A DNA stretch of 64,000 nucleotides from Thiomargarita sp. (GTDB lineage: Bacteria; Pseudomonadota; Gammaproteobacteria; Beggiatoales; Beggiatoaceae): assembly GCA_020718845.1 (NCBI GenBank), contig DYRG01000001.1, positions 186,001-250,000 of the forward strand. Reading direction: 5' to 3'. A model generated the notes under the pieces. That model was given only the letters and a program-made list of their open reading frames with translations. It did not search any database and was not told the DNA's origin. Position numbers and translations under genes: made by a program. Positions 28,201-37,033 of this stretch are shown piece after piece (positions within the stretch are counted from its first letter, which is position 1; each line of letters opens with the position of its first letter).

Positions 28201-31189
28201 ACGCGGGTGGCAAATTGACGGTTATTTTGGAAGTGGCTGAATTATTTGAAGTTTTAGTATCCGCTTGCAAACCCGCCGCGTCGACCGTCACGTCGCCCGA
28301 ACCCGCTTGTTGCGCAATCGCCCGCACATTTAAAGTAATGGTTTTCGCCACCCCAATCGTTCCAACCGAACAATTGATTTCTTGCTGATTTGTTGTGCAT
28401 GATCCTTGATCGGTCGAAGCCGCTGATATTGCTAATAAATTTGGAATTTGCCAACGCGCAAACACCGTATCCGCTTGAGCAGGTCCGTTATTGGTTATTT
28501 TTAATCCATAATTAATTTCATCGCCTAGCAAAATGCTCGTTTTATCAACGGTTAAGGTGCTTTGTAAATCGACTTTTGCTTCATTAACCGTTAAAAGCAA
28601 CGTATTGCTATTATTTGAGGAATTTGGGTCAAAAGTATCCGCCGAAACTTGCACGCTGTGTTGCAAATTCCCCAAATTACGCGGACGCACGCTAATGTCA
28701 ATTTTAGCGGTGCTTTTTGGCTGAATTTCGCCCAATAAACAACTAATTACGCCCGCACTTTCATTGCACGTTCCTTGCGTCGATAAAACCCCAATAAAAT
28801 CAACACCTAACGGTAATGTATCGCTCAAACGCACATTGGTGGCTTTTTTCGTGTCGTTGCTATTGGTGATTAAGGTATTGAAAACAATCGGATTATCGAG
28901 TGCCGCTGGATTGGGCGATGCCGTTTGCGAAACCCCTAAATCCACCGCATCTCCCGTGACATTCAAATTTAAAGTCGAGGAATTATCGGTGGGTTTGGTG
29001 TCGGTTGCGTTGGCGGTGACTTTGGCAGTAACGCTTAAAGTCCCTGATTTTAAAGGATATAATGAAAATTGCAGCGTTTGATCCGCACTGTTTTGAGCGA
29101 ACGCGCCCATCGCACATTTGAATTGTCCCGCCGCGATTTCGACGCAAAGCTTTGATGGATCAGCAATATTTACGCTGGTGGTTGCCCCTAAAAATCGTGC
29201 GCCATCGCTTGGCGTAAAAGTCAAACCCACAGTCACATTTGAAGTGTCGTGGGTGCTGATATTTGCAAAAATCGTTGTAAAAACAGAGCTTTGCCCCAAA
29301 TCGACCGCTAACGGTTTTGCCTCGAATTTTTTGATCGCCAAATCAGTGTACATCGGCTGAATTTTCACGGTGCTCGACGCAGAATTGTTTGCAGAATCAG
29401 GGTCTTTGGTCGATGAGCTTACGTTTGCCGAGGTTATTAAATCAATCACTGCGGTCGGGGTAATTAAATACACCGTGACTTTCGCAGTGGCTTTGCTGGT
29501 GATCAAACCCAAACTGCATTTCAAATTCGGAGCGGTGTAAGCGCATGATCCAGATGAAGTTTCGACGCGAGAAAACACTGCTGTATCAGGGAGTTGCATA
29601 TTTAAAACGCTTAAAGTCGCATCGTCTGCGCCCGCGTTCGTGACGGTTGCGGTATAAACTAAGTCACTGTTTGAATTCACTAAAGTTGCCGACGGCGTTA
29701 ATGTCACGCTTAAATCGGCTTGTAAAATCTTCGCTAATACATTGATTGAACTGGTATTTTTATTATTTAAAGAATTGCTATCTTGTTCGGTGCTCGTTAC
29801 GCTTGGGTTGTGATTCAATAACCCCGCAACAGTTGGTGTTAAAGTCAAATTTACCGTCGCGGTTGCATTTGCCGCTAAAGTGCCGACATTGCAAGTGATT
29901 GTATTTGAAGCATTTGTGCACGTTCCTTGCGAAGCCGTCGCCGAATTCACCGTCACGCCCGATGGAATTACGTCAGTTAAAATAACGTTCGTGGCATTAT
30001 CAGTTCCCACATTTTTAATCGAAATTTGTGAGGAAAATGAAGTATTTATCAAACCTTCGGCGGGCAACGTTTGAGAAACACTTAAATCAATCACTTTGGT
30101 GCTAAAAACCCCTAAACCACTGCTATTTAAACCCGTCGCGTATAAATTCAATCCATCATAACTCATTGAAATATCACTAATTCCTGAAATGCCACTCACG
30201 CCATTTACGCCGTCTTGCAACATCATTTTTTTGACCAAACCCGTTGAATTTATTGCAAATTCTGTTAAAGCGTGTTGATTGCTTGCTGCCGCGTACAATT
30301 TTGAATTATCGGGACTAATCACCAACGTTCGCACGCCCAACAAACCATCATCAAAATAACTCTTTGAAAAGGTTAAAGTTCCTGTGGTCACATCTCGATT
30401 AAATTCCGCAATCGCATTGTCAGTATTTGCTGCAACATAAACCTTTGATCCGCTTGGATTTATGATTACATCGTACGCGCCGCTTAAACCCGTTATCTCA
30501 TTGATTCCATTGGTATAAGTTGCCATTAATGTCAAACGTCCCGATGCCGCGTCACGACTAAATAGTTGAACCGCATTATCATTGCTGGCGGTGGTGTAAA
30601 GATGTTTATTATCGGCACTTAATGCGGTCGATGTTGCATTAGAAACGCTTTTAATTTCAACGAATTGCAATAATCCAGAAGTTACATCTCGACTAAAAAC
30701 CACAATTCCCAAACTTGAGGTTGCGTATAAAAATTTACTATCGAATGAAAGGCTTAGAGAATTGACTTGCGTTAAACCGTCGGCATTTCGAACGCCATTT
30801 TTGAGCAATTCGACAAAAGTTAATTTCCCATTCGTTGCTCGACTAAATACTGAAATACCATTTGCAAAGACATTTGCCGCATAAACAAATTTGCCGTCTG
30901 AAGAGATTAATAAATTATTGATTCCATTTAAGTTTATTGCATTTGTATAGGTTTCAACAAAGGTTAATTTCCCAGTGCTTTGGCGAGAGAAAGTGACGAT
31001 ACTTTGTTCGCTAAATCCCGCCGCATACACTGATGAACCGTCGGGCGAAATGACGGTCGACACCGCTCCTCCTAACCCAATGATTTCATTAGTATTATTG
31101 AGTTGAGATTCGATAAAACCAATCGCCTGAGATTGCGCGCTGCTCAAAAAAAATGCCCAAGTTAGGGCATAAAATATTTTTAAAATCAT
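25226..31189 (-). CDS. Giant secreted beta-propeller/DUF11 repeat protein, last gene of the minor pilin operon
   Basis: 1987 residues with a signal peptide (FYALTWAFFLSSAQSQA). Domain order: beta-propeller 1 (about 23-365) of blades such as ISPDGSSVYAAG and LTFVETYTN followed by VFSR; five DUF11-type immunoglobulin-like repeats starting near 367, 491, 614, 748 and 872, each with a DLxV(S) strand and a Cys pair (GTC...ITC); propeller 2 (about 997-1335) of the same type; two more DUF11 repeats; a Gly/Asn-rich repetitive stretch (NSGSVTGGVLAGRIDNNGLI) resembling a beta-helix or bactofilin-like fold; and a C-terminal domain of about 300 residues I do not recognise. No LPxTG, autotransporter barrel or T1SS repeat was seen. 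It starts 4 bp after pilE. It could act as a pilus-tip adhesin, in the place of PilY1; that is inference. Confidence 0.75.
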   Translation of the reverse strand: MILKIFYALTWAFFLSSAQSQAIGFIESQLNNTNEIIGLGGAVSTVISPDGSSVYAAGFSEQSIVTFSRQSTGKLTFVETYTNAINLNGINNLLISSDGKFVYAANVFANGISVFSRATNGKLTFVELLKNGVRNADGLTQVNSLSLSFDSKFLYATSSLGIVVFSRDVTSGLLQFVEIKSVSNATSTALSADNKHLYTTASNDNAVQLFSRDAASGRLTLMATYTNGINEITGLSGAYDVIINPSGSKVYVAANTDNAIAEFNRDVTTGTLTFSKSYFDDGLLGVRTLVISPDNSKLYAAASNQHALTEFAINSTGLVKKMMLQDGVNGVSGISGISDISMSYDGLNLYATGLNSSGLGVFSTKVIDLSVSQTLPAEGLINTSFSSQISIKNVGTDNATNVILTDVIPSGVTVNSATASQGTCTNASNTITCNVGTLAANATATVNLTLTPTVAGLLNHNPSVTSTEQDSNSLNNKNTSSINVLAKILQADLSVTLTPSATLVNSNSDLVYTATVTNAGADDATLSVLNMQLPDTAVFSRVETSSGSCAYTAPNLKCSLGLITSKATAKVTVYLITPTAVIDLITSANVSSSTKDPDSANNSASSTVKIQPMYTDLAIKKFEAKPLAVDLGQSSVFTTIFANISTHDTSNVTVGLTFTPSDGARFLGATTSVNIADPSKLCVEIAAGQFKCAMGAFAQNSADQTLQFSLYPLKSGTLSVTAKVTANATDTKPTDNSSTLNLNVTGDAVDLGVSQTASPNPAALDNPIVFNTLITNSNDTKKATNVRLSDTLPLGVDFIGVLSTQGTCNESAGVISCLLGEIQPKSTAKIDISVRPRNLGNLQHSVQVSADTFDPNSSNNSNTLLLTVNEAKVDLQSTLTVDKTSILLGDEINYGLKITNNGPAQADTVFARWQIPNLLAISAASTDQGSCTTNQQEINCSVGTIGVAKTITLNVRAIAQQAGSGDVTVDAAGLQADTKTSNNSATSKITVNLPPALFYVNSWQTNNLAGATDLTLSPDGKHLYAAAFNSNQVTAFSRDVDGKLQEIQIVSHENLQRPVSVVTTGDGNWVLVAAYANNSIEVFQRNASSGELIWQQSLKAPDLLTGPLSMTAFGQTIYVSGLGTKNLLGFQIDSAGKITGLASFKQNVDGVTGLDGVNAMAISQDGSRLYLTALNDNALTVFNRTAAGNLTFVQSYTNVINGASGVAISPDHAHIYAASSTDHTIFAAKRESDGTLTPLASYPSTQLDGVSQLKISADGSWLYAAAGNVGTLNIFSRDKSTGLLKSSTPLVNAQNNVSGLAGVRSMAISNDGNIYTASLVDGAIAMFRPPQANLKLSIQTDTSDPVSGQTFAYLLTIHNAGPDPSSNLNLTAQLSSGLTLQAISTNSGAICQANSIDCQLAGLDAGKSTTLRITVLPTAQGVANFSAKVTGQQIDPQLVDNTAILNTTILGRADLQLSLIPEFDAITLGNSLTYKITLTNAGPDHADNVKLNITLPSTVRFTAANLGDMLCGIQNNVVSCYVARLDNQAELVGNLSVDPLQTGILQTQAVVSATQVDPSSPNQISALVEITNNIISIAYDNTNKTLNGVRISNSGSVTGGVLAGRIDNNGLISKAQIATNALVSGGKLDGTIQSSGIIENVYLNAGSQLSGGIIRGNITGNGGTLQNIHVAANTTLNGVLIGSGVIFDGAITFGANVQFTNNNQISAGTDLTPILATIPVAGLNIQAINLSIDAIRFGTPLLSQINQIPLLSNNRLAFTQLNNGLMVLALGDGNYVYLVPVKITQTTDAMNLIINDNHSVQFITSQGRNITAQPVLATNIANTMNLTFLMQPNGNVYINQPNDSIVIFRMGMIVGSPTIVDKLNRPFEIITTNGYLKNVDNVVLLFDDILGQRKQQLIYRTAYAFNAWRAWAQKYQFNLTFSPDGVVNIKVGNDLYKGIFDYIVTKGTAPANGELNISSIPDKNQDGINDFLITYPDGFQQILFFIS

Positions 31190-31193
31190 AAAA

Positions 31194-31628
31194 TTACCAA
31201 CAATCTGGATTAGTTGCAGTTTTTTGTCCGCGAGAATCGATTGAAAAAGTCAAACACCGATCGTCTTTCTTTTGCGAAGCTGAATTTGCAGTGGCGGTAA
31301 TTGTGTAAGCATTTCCCGTTATGACAATCGCTAAAACGTAACTTTTACCATCCAAAGTATCTGGCGCGGTAGTTTTTTCATCTGAATTACAAACGCCTTT
31401 CTTTTGACAATTCAAACCACCTGTTCCTAATTTAGTTGCATAGCGATTATTGTTTGCAAAGAAGGATTCCTGCATTTGTGCAAGCGAACTCAAAGCAACT
31501 TTTGCATCTGAACGTTTGCTCTTTATCAAATAGGAATTATATTGAGGAATTGCAATAGCTGCTAAAATGCCCATTACACCAACCACGATCATCAATTCAA
31601 CCAATGTAAAACCCAAATTTCTTTTCAT
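31194..31628 (-). CDS. pilE: Type IV pilin, PilE-like minor pilin
   Basis: 144 residues. The prepilin leader MKRNLG is cleaved before FTLVELMIVVGVMGILAAIA, with Glu5 present and IPQYNSYLIKSKRSDAK after it. The C-terminal Cys pair (about C123 and the Cys of NPDCW) can form the D-region disulfide, and LAQMQESFFANNNRYAT is typical of PilE-type pilins. It follows pilW by 2 bp and precedes the giant gene by 4 bp. Its position after pilW marks it as a minor rather than the major pilin. Confidence 0.88.
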   Translation of the reverse strand: MKRNLGFTLVELMIVVGVMGILAAIAIPQYNSYLIKSKRSDAKVALSSLAQMQESFFANNNRYATKLGTGGLNCQKKGVCNSDEKTTAPDTLDGKSYVLAIVITGNAYTITATANSASQKKDDRCLTFSIDSRGQKTATNPDCW

Positions 31629-31630
31629 TA

Positions 31631-32767
31631 TTAACTCCGATTTCTTAACATAATTGTATTAGAAAACACCCGCCGCAGACGATTCAAATCTTTGGGCGTG
31701 TAATTATTAAAACCGCTGTCTTCATCTAAACTATAAGTTTGTGAATTTGTATCACGATCTGTACGAGATTCAGTGGTTTGCATTAACAAAGTCATTCGAA
31801 CTCCTCTCACTTGTTCCCAATTAGTAACATTGGGTGCTGTTACATATTGGAAATTAGGGGCGGTGTCTGAACCATTATTCATTAGATAACGCAACTGCAT
31901 ATTTTCAACGCCTTCCACTAAAACTTCTGCACCATTTGCAACATTGCACGTCAAATCTGCATTTAATGCCAAAGTATCGCGGCATATAACTGATCTGCCA
32001 TCGACTCCAGCTACATAATAACGATGCGTTACTAAGCGGCGCATTTCTGAACCGTAACTTTGACCGCCGTTGAAATAGTTTCTCGTCAAACCCGTTGCTA
32101 AAGTCACGCTGGTTAAACGACCGCCCGTAAATCCAACATTACCGACTTGATAACGATCCGAGCCATTGCAATCTGAAACAATGACGGTATCACCCTTTTG
32201 AAGATCACCACCGATCCCAAAACAAGCAGTTCCTGTTAGGGTTTGATTGCAATCGGCGAAAGTTGGAACGACGGTCGAATCAAAAGTAAAAGTTGTTTTA
32301 TCCGCCATTAAGGGTGTGGGTGACGGGAAGTTTTCATTTCCAACTGGCAGGCACACCGCATCATAAGCAGTTGAAGTTAAACCAAACAATTGACCGTACA
32401 CCTCAAAAGGCGGACAGTGCATAATAGCAAACGCATTTCGGCTGGTATCAGCAAATGAAATCATCAATACATCTGAAGTAATGCTACTTGTCCACCCGCT
32501 GATAGTTTGATTATCACGCCCTTGAATGGCTTGAGAAAGCCCACCGCTACACCCTTGATAACCCGCCATGCGAGCATCTTTAGCGATGGCATTGACCACA
32601 AACCGAGAATTTTCTTGCAAACCCGCGAGATCATTTTGCACATTATAAGCGCGTTTGCTATTGATCATTAAGGAAATCACTCCCGCCATCAACACCAATC
32701 CGATCACTAAGGAAATAAGGATTTCGATGAGGGTCATGCCTTGTTGTAAGTGCTTGTTCTGTTTCAT
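31631..32767 (-). CDS. pilW: Type IV pilus minor pilin PilW
   Basis: 378 residues from the ATG at 32767, which overlaps the pilV stop as ATGA. The leader and N-helix read KHLQQGMTLIEILISLVIGL, with Glu5. LVLMAGVISLMINSKRAYNVQNDLAGLQENSRFV and AKDARMAGYQGC are typical of PilW. Several Cys residues lie in the globular part. PilW belongs to the priming complex at the pilus tip. Confidence 0.9.
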   Translation of the reverse strand: MKQNKHLQQGMTLIEILISLVIGLVLMAGVISLMINSKRAYNVQNDLAGLQENSRFVVNAIAKDARMAGYQGCSGGLSQAIQGRDNQTISGWTSSITSDVLMISFADTSRNAFAIMHCPPFEVYGQLFGLTSTAYDAVCLPVGNENFPSPTPLMADKTTFTFDSTVVPTFADCNQTLTGTACFGIGGDLQKGDTVIVSDCNGSDRYQVGNVGFTGGRLTSVTLATGLTRNYFNGGQSYGSEMRRLVTHRYYVAGVDGRSVICRDTLALNADLTCNVANGAEVLVEGVENMQLRYLMNNGSDTAPNFQYVTAPNVTNWEQVRGVRMTLLMQTTESRTDRDTNSQTYSLDEDSGFNNYTPKDLNRLRRVFSNTIMLRNRS

Positions 32768-33243
32768 AAATCTAACACCCAAGTGCGAGTTCTGACAGCG
32801 TCTTCGGTATCGGGATCGTCGCGCATGAAATCCGTAGGCGACCAGATAATGGTAATAGTATAGCGCACACGGTTATTAACGGTTGTACCAGTAATTGTTC
32901 CTGTTCCGTTGGGCAAATTAGCTTTTAAGGCTTCGCCCCAGATAAACAAATCATAATTGCGAGTGTTCTCATTTGAGCAGGCTGCTGTTGCACAACTTGA
33001 GGCAGACGTTGGAAGAGGAGAAACCGCGTATGTAAAACTGGAGGTATTCGCATAATTTGCGTTTAAACGAATTCGATCCATAATTTGATTCGCTAAAACA
33101 GTGGCTTGCGTGACGAAATAAGATTCTTGAGTGAATTGCTGCCCTCGAGTTTGCAAAGCGGCGATCCCCAACAAACCCAGCGACAACACCGCCAACGCCA
33201 CCAAAACCTCGATGAGCGTAAAACCTTTATGTTTAGTCTTCAT
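32764..33243 (-). CDS. pilV: Type IV pilus minor pilin PilV
   Basis: 159 residues from the ATG at 33243, just before KTKHKGFTLIEVLVALAVLS; an in-frame extension upstream overlaps fimT and adds nothing typical. LGLLGIAALQTRGQQFTQES and LANQIMDRIRLNANY are standard PilV features. A Cys pair (SSCATAAC) follows. Last base overlap with pilW start. Confidence 0.9.
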   Translation of the reverse strand: MKTKHKGFTLIEVLVALAVLSLGLLGIAALQTRGQQFTQESYFVTQATVLANQIMDRIRLNANYANTSSFTYAVSPLPTSASSCATAACSNENTRNYDLFIWGEALKANLPNGTGTITGTTVNNRVRYTITIIWSPTDFMRDDPDTEDAVRTRTWVLDL

Positions 33244-33253
33244 AATCAACACC

Positions 33254-33916
33254 TTACTTAAGGGGGCACGCGCTTGGATTAACGGCATCGCTCACTAAAC
33301 TCACGCGACCTGTGCGACTAATATTTAATTGACGACCCGGGCGACGCTTGCTCGCTTCACCGAAAGCATCTGAATCACAAATGTATAAATTAATCGATGC
33401 TGCCCCATTTCCTAATGCTAAACTCCCATCACTTCCTCGAAACATTAATGTGCCTTTCAAATAATTTGCATCGGTTAAATTCGCGGCACTGACCGTTTCT
33501 AAAGTGGCGGGCGTGGTGGTAATTTTAGGATAAGTTTTTGCGTCGCTCGCATAATCAAAAATTCGCAGAGATTCGCAAGCATCATAAACGCGATTGACGG
33601 GATTTGCACCTGATGTACAAGTGCCATCGCCATCCAAACGACCATCGACCCACACTTCCCAGCCTTTGCCCCAAGTGTTTGTCGAATCGGACATATTCAA
33701 CGCAGAAATAAAAACGTTTTGATTTCGGGTAATGGCTTCGCCGCGAGCAAAGTTAATGGTTGCAACTAAGGTATTGGTCTGGCTGGTCAAACGGTTGTTG
33801 CGGAGATATTCTCCAACCGCTGGCAACGCCGCCGATAATAAAGTTGCGCCAATCGCAATCACCACTAATAACTCAAGCAGCGAGAAACCTTGTTTTTCTT
33901 TTAGCACAGTGTTCAT
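33254..33916 (-). CDS. fimT: FimT/GspH-family minor pilin
   Basis: 220 residues. N-terminus KEKQGFSLLELLVVIAIGAT with Glu5, then LRNNRLTSQTNTLVATINFARGEAITRNQ, diagnostic of FimT/GspH pseudopilins. The C-terminus has RPGRQLNISRTGRVSL. First gene of the operon fimT-pilV-pilW-pilE-giant protein. FimT proteins in some bacteria bind DNA during uptake; that role cannot be read from the sequence. Confidence 0.88.
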   Translation of the reverse strand: MNTVLKEKQGFSLLELLVVIAIGATLLSAALPAVGEYLRNNRLTSQTNTLVATINFARGEAITRNQNVFISALNMSDSTNTWGKGWEVWVDGRLDGDGTCTSGANPVNRVYDACESLRIFDYASDAKTYPKITTTPATLETVSAANLTDANYLKGTLMFRGSDGSLALGNGAASINLYICDSDAFGEASKRRPGRQLNISRTGRVSLVSDAVNPSACPLK

Positions 33917-33980
33917 AATGTTTAGTTTGCTCTTAAACAGATGAATTAGACTACAAAATTAAGACAGAAGGTAGAATTTT

Positions 33981-34808
33981 TCAGACAAATGGAAATCGCC
34001 CACCGCTCACCCGTTCTTGCCCATTTGAATCTTGATAAGTATTGATATTAGTATAACAAGCGGTTTTTAGCAAAGAATTTATGACAAAGCCTTGATCAAA
34101 TCCATGTTCTAAAAACAGCCAACCGTTTGGATTTAAAAAATCTCTAGATTTATCAATGAGATAAAATAAATCATCTAAACCATCTTTTCCCGACACTAAA
34201 GCACTTTGCGGTTCAAAACGCACATCACCTTGCATTAAGTGCCGATCATTTATTGCAATATACGGCGGATTTGAAACAATTATATCAGCTTTTATTTCAA
34301 TTTTTGAGAACCAATCGCTTTCAATCCATTCAATCTCTAAATTCAAATTGTGAGCATTTTGTTTTGCTATATTCAGAGAATTCAAAGAGTTATCAACACC
34401 TATTACTTGACAATCGGGACGTTCTTTTTTAATGGCTAATGCAATACAACCCGATCCCGTTCCCATATCAAAAACAATTCCATTTTTTGGGAGATGATTT
34501 AAAGCAACTTCAACTAATAATTCAGTTTCTGGGCGCGGAATTAATGTGTGTTCATTAACTAAAAATGGCATCGACCAAAATTCCCGTTTTCCAATCAAAT
34601 ACGCAATCGGTTTTCCTCGCAATCTTTCTTTAAAAAGTTCTTTAAATTTGGTAATTTCAAAAGGTTTCAATTCATACTCTCCCCATGCGTAGATAAAAAA
34701 ACGGTTTTTTCCAAGCGCGTGCATTAAAAGAATTTCAACATCTAATCTTGGCGATGACGATTCAATTAATTGCAATGGATATAGTTGTAAAATTTGAGCA
34801 ATTTGCAT
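33981..34808 (-). CDS. prmC: Release factor glutamine methyltransferase PrmC
   Basis: 275 residues from the ATG at 34808; the frame extends to 34889 but the extra part overlaps the divergent gene and is not PrmC-like. PrmC methylates the Gln of the GGQ motif in RF1 and RF2, so the prfB product is a substrate. Seen: KPIAYLIGKREFWSMPF, VNEHTLIPRPETELLVE, SAM motif VFDMGTGSGCIAL and the catalytic NPPY in IVSNPPYIA. prfA, its usual neighbour, is absent. Confidence 0.95.
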   Translation of the reverse strand: MQIAQILQLYPLQLIESSSPRLDVEILLMHALGKNRFFIYAWGEYELKPFEITKFKELFKERLRGKPIAYLIGKREFWSMPFLVNEHTLIPRPETELLVEVALNHLPKNGIVFDMGTGSGCIALAIKKERPDCQVIGVDNSLNSLNIAKQNAHNLNLEIEWIESDWFSKIEIKADIIVSNPPYIAINDRHLMQGDVRFEPQSALVSGKDGLDDLFYLIDKSRDFLNPNGWLFLEHGFDQGFVINSLLKTACYTNINTYQDSNGQERVSGGRFPFV

Positions 34809-34882
34809 AAGAAAAAGACCAACGGTATCAATGGCGCGACAACTGAGAGTGAGAAAATAAATAACTCGTGTATAATGACGCA

Positions 34883-35602
34883 ATGTCACTTATCAATCAA
34901 GCAAATATTATCATCCTTATCCCCGCTAGAAATGAAGCCGCGAGCATTCACGAAGTAATTTTAGATATTCGTGATCATTTCGACGGAGAAATCCTTGTTA
35001 TCAATGATGCAAGCACCGATCAAACCGCTCAAATTGCCGAACAATTGGGCGCAAAGGTCTTGAATTTACCTTTACAATTAGGGGCTTGGGGAGCAATGCA
35101 AGCGGGTTTGCGTTACGCTTTGAAACACGGATTTGAAATCGCCATTACGATGGATGCCGACGGTCAACATCAAGCCGATTCTTTATTAGATTTACAAATG
35201 CCTATTTTAACAAATGAAACCGATGTTGTTATTGGTGCATTTCCTCAACGTGGAAGTGCTGCAAGAGTTTTTGCATGGCATTTATTTCGTTTATTATCGG
35301 GGATTTCTCAAGAAGACTTAACGTCGGGATTTCGTGCGTATAATCAACAAGCTATTAAACTCTTAGCCTCACCCGAAGCGACTTTATTAGATTATCAAGA
35401 TTTAGGCGTTTTATTATTATTACATACTGAAGGATTACGCATTCAAGAAATCCCCGTTGAAATGCGTCCAAGAACTTTAGGAAAATCAAGAATTTTTAGT
35501 TCATGGTGGGCAGTTGCAAATTATATGTTTTACACGCTAACACTTTGTATTGCAAAGGGTTCTTTTAATTTATCATTTATTTCACGTCGTCGTTTCTCAT
35601 GA
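34883..35602 (+). CDS. GT2 glycosyltransferase, DPM1/polyprenyl-phosphate type
   Basis: 239 residues from the ATG at 34883. GT-A fold: ILIPARNEAASIHEVI, GEILVINDASTDQTAQIAE and the DxD-type metal site ITMDADGQHQADSLL. The LTSGFRAYNQQAIKLL segment and RTLGKSRI are typical of undecaprenyl- or dolichyl-phosphate sugar transferases. No transmembrane helices follow, unlike the ArnC-type enzymes. Its stop overlaps the start of the DUF2304 gene by 4 bp, a pair often found together in polysaccharide-related loci. The sugar is unknown. Confidence 0.83.
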   Translation: MSLINQANIIILIPARNEAASIHEVILDIRDHFDGEILVINDASTDQTAQIAEQLGAKVLNLPLQLGAWGAMQAGLRYALKHGFEIAITMDADGQHQADSLLDLQMPILTNETDVVIGAFPQRGSAARVFAWHLFRLLSGISQEDLTSGFRAYNQQAIKLLASPEATLLDYQDLGVLLLLHTEGLRIQEIPVEMRPRTLGKSRIFSSWWAVANYMFYTLTLCIAKGSFNLSFISRRRFS

Positions 35603-35955
35603 TTTCTACCCAAATAATAACCGCCATTCTCGGTTTAATCCTTGCAACCACGATTATTGTTTTAATTCGCCGCGATCATTTGCACACCCGCCACGCTTTG
35701 TGGTGGTTAATGTTAGCAATGGGAATTGTTATTCTAGGTTTCTTTCCAACTATTATCGATAAAATAGGTTTTTGGTTAAATATCAAATATCCGCCTACTT
35801 TATTGTTTATCTTAGGATTAAGTATGTTGTTGCTCAAAGTTTTAAGCCTTGATATTCAACAATCTTCTCAAGAACAACAACTCCGTCGTTTAATTCAAAA
35901 AATTGCGATTTTAGAAACCGAATTAAAACAATATCAAAACCATGATCACAAATGA
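35599..35955 (+). CDS. DUF2304 membrane protein
   Basis: 118 residues with three hydrophobic helices (IITAILGLILATTIIVLI; LWWLMLAMGIVILGFFP; TLLFILGLSMLLLKVLSL) and a C-terminal coiled coil (LRRLIQKIAILETELKQ). It matches DUF2304, which accompanies GT2 glycosyltransferases and may anchor them. It overlaps the bioF start by 14 bp. Confidence 0.82.
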   Translation: MISTQIITAILGLILATTIIVLIRRDHLHTRHALWWLMLAMGIVILGFFPTIIDKIGFWLNIKYPPTLLFILGLSMLLLKVLSLDIQQSSQEQQLRRLIQKIAILETELKQYQNHDHK

Positions 35956-37033
35956 TTTAGAAACCTTTTTGCAACAACGCAAAGAACAGCATTTATATCG
36001 TTCGCGTCAAATCAACGATAATAAACAACTTATTTTTTGCAGCAATGATTATTTGGGCTTGTCATCTCAAAATTATCAATTAAATCAACAAATTGGCTCA
36101 TCGGCTGCGCATTTAGTGTGTGGTCATCACGATATTCACCACGAATTAGAACTTGCTTTAGCTAATTTTGTAAGATATAAAAAAACACTTTTATTTTCAA
36201 CGGGTTATATGGCGAATCTTGGAGTCATTAGCGCGCTTATGGGAAGAAACGATGCAGTTTTTTTAGACAAACTTTCTCACGCTTCTTTAGGCGATGGCGC
36301 GATCTTATCGAGAGCAAAGTTATTTCGTTATCCTCACAATGATTTGCAAGTGCTTGAAAATCAACTTAAAAAATCCACATCAAAACGTAAATTAATTATT
36401 TCTGATGGCGTTTTTAGTATGGATGGGGATTTGGCAAAATTACCACAACTCATTGAATTATCTAAAAAATATCAAGCGTGGTTAATGATTGACGATGCGC
36501 ATGGATTAGGAGTTTTGGGAGAAAATGGTCGTGGAACGTTAGAATATTATCAATGCAATCAAGAGGATATTCATATTTTAATAGGAACTTTAGGCAAAGC
36601 ATTTGGTACATTTGGGGCATTTGTCGCGGGTTCAGAAACCTTAATTGAATACTTAATTCAAACTGCCCGTTCTTATATTTATACCACCGCATTTCCTCCG
36701 ATTATTGCTCAAGCAACGCTGTATAATTTAGAAACCGCTCAAAAAGAAAGTTGGCGACGAGAAAAGTTGTTTAAAAATATAAATTATTTTAAGAGCAAAA
36801 CGCAACATTTACCTTTAATGCCGAGCGATACCCCGATTCAACCTTTATTATGTAAAACAAATGAACAAGCACTTAACGCAAATAAATACTTAAAAGAAAA
36901 TAACCTTTGGGTAAGTGCAATTCGTCCGCCAACCGTTCCAACTCCAAGATTGAGAATTACGTTAACTGCCACGCATAGCTTTGAAAATATTGATTTTTTG
37001 GTAAATAAACTAAATGATTTCTTCAAACCTTGA
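35942..37033 (+). CDS. bioF: 8-amino-7-oxononanoate synthase BioF
   Basis: 363-residue PLP enzyme that condenses pimeloyl-thioester with L-alanine in biotin synthesis. FCSNDYLGLSSQ, SAAHLVCGHHDIHHELE, DDAHGLGVLGENGRG and the PLP lysine in GTLGKAFGTFGAF are all present. It is about 20 residues shorter than E. coli BioF at the N-terminus. The start lies inside the preceding gene and the end overlaps birA by 20 bp. No other bio genes are in the window. Confidence 0.93.
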   Translation: MITNDLETFLQQRKEQHLYRSRQINDNKQLIFCSNDYLGLSSQNYQLNQQIGSSAAHLVCGHHDIHHELELALANFVRYKKTLLFSTGYMANLGVISALMGRNDAVFLDKLSHASLGDGAILSRAKLFRYPHNDLQVLENQLKKSTSKRKLIISDGVFSMDGDLAKLPQLIELSKKYQAWLMIDDAHGLGVLGENGRGTLEYYQCNQEDIHILIGTLGKAFGTFGAFVAGSETLIEYLIQTARSYIYTTAFPPIIAQATLYNLETAQKESWRREKLFKNINYFKSKTQHLPLMPSDTPIQPLLCKTNEQALNANKYLKENNLWVSAIRPPTVPTPRLRITLTATHSFENIDFLVNKLNDFFKP

